This document shows, one piece after another, positions 34,231 to 43,275 of a stretch of DNA of 64,000 nucleotides. Source of the DNA: Kitagawia praeruptora (Eukaryota; Streptophyta; Magnoliopsida; Apiales; Apiaceae); the NCBI GenBank assembly GCA_037693485.1, contig CM075344.1:39652501-39716500 (forward strand). The letters run 5' to 3'. The notes beneath the pieces are model-generated. The model was not told the DNA's origin. It searched no databases and saw only the letters and a list, made by a program, of their open reading frames with translations. Position 1 is the stretch's first letter, and every line of letters starts with the position of its first letter. A program made the translations under genes and the position numbers.

Positions 34231-34768
34231 TATGGCTGAGCTATATTGCTCACTCTTGCTTTTCTTTTATATATACTACCACACAACAACAGATAAGCAT
34301 GGCAAGAACAAAGAAGACCCCCCGCAAAAGCGTGCTAAACGGTCAGCAGTATAGGAGACTATTTACGAGGCAGGTACCGAGGCCGCACCCAGTAGCATTA
34401 CCACAGGTGAGCAGACTAAGTTGGATAGGTTTACAGCTTAGGTTGGTTAGGTTTATTTACAAGCATGACTTGTGTAAGCTTCTGAAAACCAAACCGTATT
34501 GTGGCTGTAGATGCCGCCTTAGATGGTAATCCTGTTAAGTTGAACTTTTAAGATTATAACAATTTGGGTTTGTAATATCTATTTCAATATGGTTGTAATA
34601 ACTCAGTAACATTTTAATTTCGTCTCTGAGCCTATAATCTGTAAATGTTATGTTTGACTGAGGGGTCACAACATGCTAAAAGTAAGATTGAGAGTAATGC
34701 TTATTAAAATGGGAATTAAGGATATAGTGACAGCCTGGATCTCCGACCCCGGATCTAGGGGTGTTATA
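34231..34768 (+). mobile_element. Tekay 3' LTR, last segment with promoter TATA and LTR end
   Basis: The segment resumes directly after the Helitron. A plus-strand TATA box (TTTTATATATACTACC, about 34266-34281) lies some 490 bases before the end. The end GACCCCGGATCTAGGGGTGT then TATA resembles the terminus of plant chromovirus LTRs (normally GTGTTACA, here one base changed). A short ORF starting MARTKKTPRKS lies inside but is only a chance match to histone H3. The right-hand duplication would be GGGAC (34769-34773); the left one is outside the window. Confidence 0.65.
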
Positions 34769-34857
34769 GGGACTTTCACCGTTCCTGTGGTCTTTGGTGT
34801 ATTCGAACTCATGATCGTTTTTCTATTTTTGAATAAACAGCCCGCTCTGATACCACT
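34769..34857 (-). mobile_element. Ty1/copia fragment: start of gag, leader and primer-binding site
   Basis: On the minus strand, TGGTATCAGAGC (34844-34855) is the standard initiator tRNA-Met primer-binding site of copia elements, two bases inside the LTR end at 34858. The Gag ATG is at 34812 and its first residues read MSSNTPKTTGTVKVP. At 34768 the Tekay LTR cuts it off. The rest of this copia element must lie beyond the left window edge, on the other side of the Tekay insertion. Confidence 0.75.
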
Positions 34858-36050
34858 TGTTGAGTATAGAATACAGTAAAAGAATACAGAGGGGGGTGAA
34901 TGGATTCTTGAACTTTTCTTTGTTGAGTCTGTGTAGCAGATAAGTGTTTGTGTGTGCAAAGATGTAGGTGCGGATAAAGAACAACACAAGTCACAATATC
35001 ACTTTAATCTAATGTATTATTAGATAAAGGTTGCTACAATCTGTGAATACAAATGATAGTATTCTCAGCTTCATTTTTCTCAGAGAGATATGGCTTACAA
35101 TGAATATGAAAAACTTGACTCACAAAAAGTTAATTGCTAAGGAAGTGAGGCTGTATCCTTATAGAACATGGATACAACCTACTTACTACAAATAAGGTAG
35201 CTAAAACAAATTACTTTCTAGTCTGTCTATCCTATTTGAGTAAGAGTCCAAACGGTTACAGATTTGACTTTACAAAGCCTGTTCAGATCCACTTCTTTAG
35301 CCATTTGTCTCTTCTATATCTCTCCAAGCTTCTTTGTAGGCTTTCCAGAGCACGTTACAGATTGAGGTCCATAAAGTGCATTGGCTTGTTGCAGGTTTCT
35401 GACTTGTACAATTTCTCCAGTATTTTGTCTCCAAGAATGTATTCGAGAAGTGACTAAGTAAGTGATTCGAGAACTAGAATTGACTTGATCGATAACTCTG
35501 AGTTCTCGAACACTGTTATGTTGACATATCGAATTACTTCTCGAATAGCTCTTTTTCATCAGGATTCCTTGAGTTGTCGAATAGAACATTTGACTTATCG
35601 AATCCTTGAGATATCGAATAGCTTTCTGAGTCCTTGAGATATCGAATGGAACTTTGACTTGTTGACTCCTTGAGAACTCGAATACCACTTTGACTTGTTG
35701 ACTTCTTGAGTTCTCGAATAGAGCAGTAGACATATCGAATCTCTGAGATATCGAATGAGATATCGAACAGTGTATTCAGAGATATCGAATAGTGTCTTGA
35801 GATATCGAATCCTTGACTTCTCGAATGCTAGACTTCTCGAATAGATAAATGTACTTCTTGAATTGGTACTTAGGCAAATTCTTCACTTTATTCAAATCCC
35901 AACTGTGATTATTTGACAGTCTTTATCTTCTTGCTTGAGGCATGAACCTTGGAACTTCTTTCAAGCATTATTCTTGACTATATAAGTGCAGTTACACAAC
36001 TAGGATTTGGTGCCTATTACAAGTACAGAACAAGTAGAGACTCTACAACT
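34858..36050 (-). repeat. LTR of the copia (Sirevirus-like) element; right boundary uncertain
   Basis: The LTR's 3' end (minus strand ..ACTCAACA) abuts the PBS. A TATA-like CTATAAGGATAC on the minus strand at about 35154-35165 would give an R-U5 of about 300 bases. Upstream in the element's sense (35450-35860) is a cluster of TCGAAT motifs. I cannot place the start exactly; a second TATATA occurs near 35975-35982. Size and motif-rich U3 resemble Sireviruses. Confidence 0.55.
35465..35850. repeat. Cluster of GATATCGAAT / TTCTCGAAT motifs in the copia LTR
   Basis: More than a dozen copies of a motif ending TCGAAT, preceded by GAGATA, CTTCT, GAGAAC or CATA, occur at irregular spacing of 15-30 bases. 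GATATC is itself palindromic. The layout resembles repeated cis-elements known in Sirevirus LTRs, which are thought to bind host factors. Confidence 0.75.
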
Positions 36051-36093
36051 AGAGGTTCCCTCAGTTAAGAGGTCATGTAAGTAATTCAAAGCA

Positions 36094-37791
36094 TTACAGA
36101 CAATTAGGCTTGTTATTTGATGTAAACAAGCATGCCTCTGTGACTAACATTTTTCCCTCTCTTCTGAGAGCTTCATTTCTTGCTTTTCTGAGGTCTTCAA
36201 CTAAAGCTTTTTCTTCTGGTGATCTGGCATCATCTTCAATGTCTTCAATGTACCCTTGTATCACTCGAGAAGTAAATACTTCAGCATCCTTTACATCAAA
36301 CCAAGTTTCAAAATCATACGTGTATGTTCTGAACTTCAGAATTCCTTGGATGAATTTGAACCTCCTTCCAGGAAAAGCATTTAAGGATTCTCTCCTTTTT
36401 CTGTCTAGCTTTGGATCTTCATCTCTCCTTTGATCAAATATAACCTCTAGTTCCCAAGCAACTAGCATTTGGAGCTTATGAACAGATCCAACAACTTTCC
36501 AGTAGAGATCCTTCAGTATACTGGTCCTCAGCTTGTGAAAACTATCAACATAGATTTCTTGCTTGTCATCCTTGATTCTCAGAGGATTATCCAGTACACA
36601 GGGCTGATAACCTGCTTCCTCACTGAATAGCTTGTTGAGTTTCTTATAGCTTTCCTTCAGTTGAGCTTCTAGGTCTTCAGCACCTTGTTTCGCAGATGTG
36701 GCAGGTTTGGTAGGTTTGGTGGATTGGGATGATTTAGCTTTAGCAACCTGATAAGCTTGTTCTACTTCATATTCAGCCATGCCAGCCTTTGTAAAAGGAC
36801 GATGTGCTGCTACAAGGTCCACATCAGGCATTGGTTCCCCATCAGAACTAACTTCAAGGTCTGCATCATCATGTACTCTCCAGTCACCATACTTCTCATA
36901 GAATTCAGCATATCTTTGAGCATAGTATTCTTTGACATGCTCTAAGATACTGCTGGAAACATCTTGGTTTGTTTCCATGAGAGTGATCATCCTTTCCAAA
37001 ATGAAGAAATCAATTCTTCTCCTTACCTTTACCTTATTGCATGAGAGATCATGCATGCTTACCACATTTGAGACTATCTCCATAGTGAAGTCTGGTTCTA
37101 TAGTTATACATATAGTTCCACAGTCCTTAAGATCATACTTTCGTACCTTTTTATTGATTGGGTCCAGTTCCACGGAGACAGATGATATGCTCCCATCAAT
37201 TGATTTTTTCAATAGTTCAAAACTATTTACTTTTCTCTTATCAATGGGCTTCTCTGTCAAAACTGCTTCATGCTTCTTTTTCTTTGCTGCTGCAACTGTC
37301 TTCCCTTTTATCTTGGTTGCACGATAGGCTTGGGCTCTTGTCTTCCTTCTGTTAGATGTGAAATTCTTGACAAGCTTTCGTACTTTGACAGTTTCTTCAA
37401 GTTGATCCTTGACAGCATCTTTCATGACATCAACTTTGACAGCTTCGACTGTTTGGCTCTTGACAGCATCTTTCACTTGGGTGTCTTCAGCCAATTTGAT
37501 AGTATCCTTGTTGACAGTATCTTTTTCAGCATTAAAGCATTCAACAGCTAATCTCAAGATACTTGCCTCCAAGGCTTCACAAATTTCTAACTCCTTTTTT
37601 TCCTTGACAGCATCTTTCTTTTCAGTACTGGGAGTTTCTTGCTCTTCTTGGGTAGCATCCATCTGAGTTTGTGTAGCAACATTCTCAGATGCTTCTTTTC
37701 TAGAACTCCTGAATCTTCCATGTTCACCACTTCCTCCAATTTCATCCTCATCATCGTCCAAAGTATCATCATAGTTACAGCTTCCTCCCAT
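36094..37791 (-). CDS. 565-codon ORF of retroelement character, function unknown
   Basis: I do not recognise the protein with certainty. It begins acidic (NYDDTLDDDEDEIGGSGEHG), has repeated K-D-A-V-K type segments (about residues 55-135), a basic stretch RKTRAQAYRATKIKGKTVAA, and a more globular C-terminal third with RKRRESLNAFPGRRFKFIQG and FRTYTYDFETWFD. The frame continues upstream of ATG 37791 without a stop for about 43 more codons, to about 37920. The visible start may therefore be internal and the gene cut off. It lies on the strand of the copia LTR and just upstream of it, the position of the extra (env-like) ORF found after pol in Sireviruses. A host gene is the alternative, but there is no pol or clear PPT nearby to prove either. 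Confidence 0.5.
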   Translation of the reverse strand: MGGSCNYDDTLDDDEDEIGGSGEHGRFRSSRKEASENVATQTQMDATQEEQETPSTEKKDAVKEKKELEICEALEASILRLAVECFNAEKDTVNKDTIKLAEDTQVKDAVKSQTVEAVKVDVMKDAVKDQLEETVKVRKLVKNFTSNRRKTRAQAYRATKIKGKTVAAAKKKKHEAVLTEKPIDKRKVNSFELLKKSIDGSISSVSVELDPINKKVRKYDLKDCGTICITIEPDFTMEIVSNVVSMHDLSCNKVKVRRRIDFFILERMITLMETNQDVSSSILEHVKEYYAQRYAEFYEKYGDWRVHDDADLEVSSDGEPMPDVDLVAAHRPFTKAGMAEYEVEQAYQVAKAKSSQSTKPTKPATSAKQGAEDLEAQLKESYKKLNKLFSEEAGYQPCVLDNPLRIKDDKQEIYVDSFHKLRTSILKDLYWKVVGSVHKLQMLVAWELEVIFDQRRDEDPKLDRKRRESLNAFPGRRFKFIQGILKFRTYTYDFETWFDVKDAEVFTSRVIQGYIEDIEDDARSPEEKALVEDLRKARNEALRREGKMLVTEACLFTSNNKPNCL

Positions 37792-37920
37792 CTTGGCATT
37801 AGCATCAGAGATCAGCTTCTTTATGATTGAGCTAATTTCCTCATCTCTTTTTACTAACAGTCTATGAATATCTTTGACAGTTTTAACCTTTTCACTTGTG
37901 ATACTGGATTTGAGAAGTTT

Positions 37921-39334
37921 TACTCAAATCGGGCATTTACTTCTCCAGATGAGGTATTTTGATCATTTTTTCTTTAATTAATAAAATTCTCCGATCCAAA
38001 TTACATTAATTTAATGAGATTTTACTCTATAATAAAAATGTAAGAGCAGCTTGCCATTGGTCATAATTCATAAAGGGTAGGTTATGTATGTGCCCATGAT
38101 GTGTGCACGATTTGCACATGGTTGTAGACTTTGTAGTTTGTACCCTTATCTAGCACGGTGCAGTGGAGCCGCACTTGATGACCAAGTGGCTCCTTCATTT
38201 CCTCGCTGTATATAATCTTTCACATGTGTAGACGTGTAGTCTATAAATTTTATTTTAATATTTTAAATAACTCATAAATTAACGATGAAATTATCAAAAA
38301 ATACAATTTTAAATTTTAACTTTTACTTTAATAGTAAATTTTAAGTTATACACTTTTTAATGGTATATTAAGATATATGGACTAATGTCCTAGAAAAAAG
38401 ACAGAATAATATTTCCAGTTTGCAGGCTTCCTCCCAAGTCCCAAGCAACATTAAACATGAATAGCTTGTTTTTTTTAAAAAAAAATTTGAAAGTAATAAA
38501 ACAAATATAATTTAAATACAACTTAAACTATACAGAATTTGTTTGAATCATGTTCATCAGTTTGGAACCATACACTAATATACACTAATATGGGTGTAAT
38601 ATTATTAAAATAATGAAGTAATGGGTGTAATAGTGATTTTATTGTTAAAATAAGTGAAGTAGTGGGTGTAATAGTGTAAAGGGTTGAAAATGTAGAGTGA
38701 GGTAGTGTATGTAATAATGTATTTTATTGTTAAAAATTACTATTTTTAGTATTGTAAAAAAATGGAAGGAATGACCCAAAATAGAAAGTATAAGAAATGG
38801 ACGGAGGGAGTAATATACCTAAATTAAATAGTTAAGTGTTTCGTATATTTTGTTCATGTATTTAATTATCTGTTTTAGTTAATCAACACAAAAAGTGTTG
38901 CTATCTAAAAACATAAAACATAACTAAAATTTAAGAATTTATACAAAAAACGTACATTTATTATTATTATTAAATTATGTAGTTTAGGTACATATAAGTT
39001 GATATACTATTGTTAATCGCTTCGTTTACGGGAGTTTCCAAACCTTGTTAAAGATAAGGTGCATAAATGCGCATGTATAAATATAAAAAGAAATTAAAAA
39101 AAAAAATAACCAGCAATTCGCCAATTCCAGAGGAAAATACAACTCAATTTAATTAGTCAACTACCATGATGACCGTACATACCCCCGCTTATACAAAACA
39201 ATAAAATGTTTTGGACAAGTAACAGAAACCACCTCCTCCGACCCCTTAAAAGTTTCAGCTACACTCTCTTCCTCCTTAAAATACATTCACTGCCAAGTTT
39301 GTAAAAGCTAGCTAGCTACCAACAATAACAACAT
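37921..39334. other. Intergenic, BBX upstream region with a Stowaway-like terminus
   Basis: AT-rich, without a supportable gene. At 38799-38812 the sequence GGACGGAGGGAGTA matches the terminal inverted repeat of Stowaway (Tc1/mariner) MITEs, and the 240 bases before it have a repetitive GGGTGTAATAGTG pattern (38590-38680). I find no matching left terminus, so it is probably truncated. The last 100 bases before the BBX ATG are the likely core promoter and 5'UTR (CCTTAAAAG, CCTTAAAATACATTC). Confidence 0.5.
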
Positions 39335-40616
39335 ATGAAGATCCAGTGTGATGTGTGTAATAAAGATGAAGCATCTGTGTATTGTGTAGCCGATGAAGCC
39401 GCCCTTTGCGACGGCTGTGACCACCGCGTTCACCACGCTAACAAGCTCGCCCGCAAACACCAACGCTTCTCCCTCCTCATACCTTCTCCTACTCAACATC
39501 CCATCTGTGACATCTGCCAGGTACATGCATACATGAGATGTATGTATGTACGCTCTGTTCGTTCAAATACAAAATTATAATTTTTAGTACTATTTTCATG
39601 ATTTTACTATTGTTAATACTTGTAGAGTTGTATGTTAAAATGATTTGTTTGACTGCATGGTGTTATTGTAGGAGAAAAAGGCGTTTTTGTTTTGTCAACA
39701 AGACAGAGCTATACTATGCAAAGATTGCGATATTCCAATTCACAAAGCAAATGAGCACACCAAAAATCATAATAGGTTTCTACTAACTGGGATCAAGCTT
39801 TCTCCAACTTCTGCTATATATACAACATCCCATCAAGAGGAACAACATGATCTTGTTCCAGATTTTAACAAGTCTCAAACATTTATCAACGAACCGGTTT
39901 CCGGTGTCCATAAAGTTACCAATCCATCTTCTATTCCCACAAAGGCCAAGGCTTTGACAGGTCCTGCCAATGACAAGGTTGGTAAGAAGATCAGTTCAAA
40001 TGGTACTGCTAGTCCTCAACTGGCTGTTGGTAGAGGGGGTTGCAATGGATCGATGAGTAGCATATCGGAATATTTGATGGAAAATATACCGGGCTGGCAT
40101 GTTGAAGATTTTCTTGATTCCTCTAATTCTACCCCTTTTAATGTTTTCTCTAAGGTTTGTATATTTTCTTCAAAACATTTCTATCGTCTGGTAATGATCA
40201 ATTGCAGAATTCCTAATGACAAACTTACAAAATAACCTTGTTGATCTTGTTTTTTTTTATTTTTTTTGCTGAAGATTAATTGAAAGTTGGTCTTGATTTT
40301 GATTGTGCAGACTGGTGAGAATGAAATGTTACCCTTTTGGGATGATGATCTAGAGGGAAATTTAAATTCTCTCTCCACCGAGAATAAGGGATTTTGGGTC
40401 CCTCAAGCTCCACCTGAAATGCAATCATCTCCATTATACCCTGCTTCAAACATAGCTTTTGGTGGACAAATTTGCTTCCAGGAGCCAAAGGAAACAACTA
40501 TTACTACAAACATCAAAACTATCAGAAAACGGAGGGATATCGACGGAGGCTTCACAGTACCCCAGATCAATCATCCCTCTATGGTCCCTAAGAGATCCAG
40601 AACTCTCTTGTTGTAG
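39335..40616 (+). CDS. BBX21: B-box zinc-finger transcription factor, BBX20/BBX21-like (three exons, 324 aa)
   Basis: The exons are 39335-39520, 39672-40154 and 40311-40616; all introns are GT-AG in phase 0. The protein has two B-boxes. The first starts MKIQCDVCNKDEASVYC and continues CDHRVHHANKLARKHQRFSL; the second is CDICQ-EKKAFLFCQQDRAILC with HKANEHTKNHNRFLLTGIKL. There is no CCT domain. Further on are ISEYLMENIPGWHVEDFLDS and, near the end, a GGFTVPQI motif. These two C-terminal motifs and the box sequences match Arabidopsis BBX21 (STH2) and BBX20, nuclear factors that act with HY5 in light signalling; the VP motif is where COP1 binds such proteins. All zinc ligands are visible. The symbol marks the clade; BBX20 is equally possible. 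AATAAAATG at about 40805 is a likely poly(A) signal. Confidence 0.88.
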
Positions 40617-42374
40617 TTAAGCTCAAATCTATAAGAGGGCATTTGGCTAATATATTTAGAAGCCCTCTTTGATGCAGTTCCTTCTTGTTCAAATGTAATC
40701 TATTGGTTTTAGTTTTCAGGTTGTCTGTTTTGTTCCTTTTTATCAGGCAAAGCTGTGTAAGCCATCTTAAATTTTGTAAATAATCTATCTATTGTGCAAG
40801 CCAATAAAATGTTTTCTTTGTACGTAGAGCGAGTGTATATCAGGAGAATTTACCGGCTCAGATCATTCTTTCTGAATCAAGTTAGTTCAAGTCACCGGCT
40901 ATAATCTCAAACTGTTAGGAGCAAGACTTAATTTGATCATACATTTTTAACATATGGGATAGAGATGGGATGAGTAGATATTGTCAGTGGATAAGTCTAA
41001 TTTTGTCTATATTCTGGAATTCCTTCGGAAAAAAGTGATGTTCCAATTTCATCAATAATGTTACGAGCCTTCAAGCTTAAGATTAGAAGCTTGGCATGTG
41101 TTACGGCATAATTTCGGTTGCCTCTATTATTTCTCAAATTTCCAAATACGAATCTAGTAATAATTAACTTAACCCCCAAGTTAATTATTTCCTCAATTTG
41201 AAACGTGAAAAGAATCAATCCCAATCAATTTATGATAGAAAATATCTCCAATCGATATTTTTCAAATCAGGAAGATATCACAACGATAAGATTAAATCAG
41301 ATAAAATCAGTAATACTCATATTAACGAAGTTTATCCCTAAAGTCTCTAAGGGATAGACACAAATCAATTGCGTTGGCTTGATCCTTATAAATATAAGGT
41401 ACGCAGGCATCTTGGAAAAGGATCCGACGACACCTCTCAAGTCCAGCCCCAAACATCCAAAATCCCAAATCCCCCTATTTACATAATTCGTTATTCCAGC
41501 AACCTCCGAAATCTGTTATCACCAAATTCCTCCGTTAAAAGCATGGTAGGCACAAGCATTATTATTCAAAGAAAAAATGCATGAGAAAATGAAAAAGGCT
41601 ATTACTGATTTCACATTGATGTACAGAACCTTAAGGAGATTCCTGTCTCTGACAGAGGACTTCATGCAAATGAAAGGAACCGACGCAAAGTCAAAATTTG
41701 TGAACTCTAATGATTGACAATCACCAATGAAATAGGACCATAGATAATTTGGTGAAGACCATCAACGGTTGAAGTTGTGATCTAGCAGAGCGCCTGGGCC
41801 AATATTTCTGTTTTTTTCTAGAAATGGCCGGGTGCAGGAATTTAATACTAGCTCCTACATGGACTTGAATGCATTATTATCATTCACTTGGTGCTGAGGC
41901 CTCAACATCCAGAAATGATGTAGGCTAAATCCAATAATATTCGGTTTCTTCTCTCCCCTTGTTTGCTTATTCCCCTAACTGTGCCCACTTCGAATTCCAA
42001 TTTGTTTTCGGATCAAACACGAATTTATTCTTACTCCAAAGAATCCCTGATGCAATCTTTCCACTTGTAGTTTATTATGTACATTAAATTTCTGCATGAA
42101 GGAACTTATATGGAAAGCTTTAAAGGATTTTTTTTCCCCTCAACATTATTCTTCAAAGCATGAATGACCTAAATTCTATTTACCACCAATTCGAGTAGTG
42201 TACTTGTCTGAATCAAAAGATGACTTCAATTATTTAGAACCCCTTACAACAAAGCCTACTCACAAGTCACACCCTTGTTGACCTTTCCGGGAATTGATTA
42301 ACGAAAGAGAAGTAAGGGACTTATTTTATTATTTTTAGGTTGATAGTGCCTAGTGTTTAATTTGCAAAAAAAAA
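40617..42374. other. Intergenic region between BBX and tRNA-Glu
   Basis: The BBX 3'UTR extends to about 40830. From about 40960 to 41600 there is sequence with a TATAAATATAAGG box (41387-41399) and short ORFs of no recognisable type; it could be a remnant LTR, but I find no pair and no clear ends. Nothing further is supported up to the tRNA. Confidence 0.4.
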
Positions 42375-42447
42375 TTCCGTTGCCGGGACTTGAACCCGGG
42401 TCTCTCGGGTGAGAGCCGAGTATCCTGACCAACTAGACTACAACGGA
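42375..42447 (-). tRNA. tRNA-Glu (anticodon CTC)
   Basis: Read on the minus strand the 73 bases fold as a standard cloverleaf. The acceptor stem is TCCGTTG/CAACGGA with discriminator A, the anticodon stem CTCGG/CCGAG encloses CTCTCAC, so the anticodon is CTC. The T-arm is CCGGG-TTCAAGT-CCCGG. No intron. A T9 run on the coding strand (plus-strand A9 at 42366-42374) directly after the gene is the Pol III terminator. Confidence 0.97.
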
Positions 42448-43085
42448 TGTTGAGATATTAATGCTTATTATTAGTTTTATACACTAACTAAAGTCCTAAC
42501 TCCTAAATGTCAACAGTGTACCAAGCAAGTTCTTTTTGTGCTTAGTTGTCTAGTATCAACTGTCAAACATGCCTCTTGGCGACGCTTTTCCCTTTTCTTT
42601 TTTAACATTACTTGACAACTAGAAAAATAGAGAAGCTAAAAATTGGCAACTTTTAGACATCAGCCAGCTCATGGATTCTCTTCATTTCTTGATTGCATGG
42701 TAAGCTATCATAAATCATTCCAACCCCCATCTATGATCCAACCTCCCTACCAACCAGTTATGATTAATTGATAATCATTTGTAAGTAATGTCCTGATTTA
42801 ACAAAGCTATACAATTACGATTTTAACCAATCAACTCAAAACTGTGAAGTCACTTTCAAAGCCAATTAAGCAACACTAATCATTTGTCCAACGTGACCAA
42901 ACCGAACAAACAAGTCTACTAGCATTTGAACCATAAGCCATAGATATTTATCATAAATAAGTTGATGATACATACCATAAATATAGACTCCAGCAGAAAA
43001 GCAATAGAACAAACAACTAAGCACATTCATGGATTAATATAGATACACATATACACTCATCAAAGTGAGCAAGTAAATTTGTACC
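42448..43085. other. Intergenic, no gene seen
   Basis: AT-rich single-copy-looking sequence. The right part is probably the 3' flank or 3'UTR of the EF-hand/TPR gene. The last eight bases, TTTGTACC (43078-43085), are the left target duplication of the hAT MITE. Confidence 0.5.
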
Positions 43086-43228
43086 CAGGGGCGGACCGAC
43101 AGTCAGACCATGGGTGGTCTTGGCCCCCATGGTGGAAAATTACAGTGTTAATTTTTTTTATTTTTTTTTAAATTAGGCTTGACTGCCCCCCCATTTCCCA
43201 AGAACTCATCCGTCTGCGTCCGCCACTG
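43086..43228. mobile_element. hAT-type MITE, 143 bp, with 8-bp target duplication
   Basis: The ends are CAGGGGCGGAC (left) and, reverse-complemented, CAGTGGCGGAC (right). The insertion is flanked by a perfect 8-bp direct repeat, TTTGTACC, at 43078-43085 and 43229-43236. Eight-base duplication and CAG-starting inverted ends are typical of hAT elements; the short AT-rich core has no ORF. It lies 48 bases past the stop of the EF-hand/TPR gene, so probably in its 3'UTR. Confidence 0.9.
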
Positions 43229-43275
43229 TTTGTACCTTAAATATAACATAAATTTCAGACTGTGTACTCTCTTCA

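Noticed and set aside
34299..34529. ORF starting MARTKKTPRKS, like the histone H3 tail
   Set aside because: Similarity stops after about 11 residues, and the surrounding sequence with its TATA box and terminal GGGGTGT fits the end of the Tekay LTR.
40960..41600. Possible solo LTR with TATAAATATAAGG
   Set aside because: No TG/CA ends, no target duplication and no partner copy could be found.
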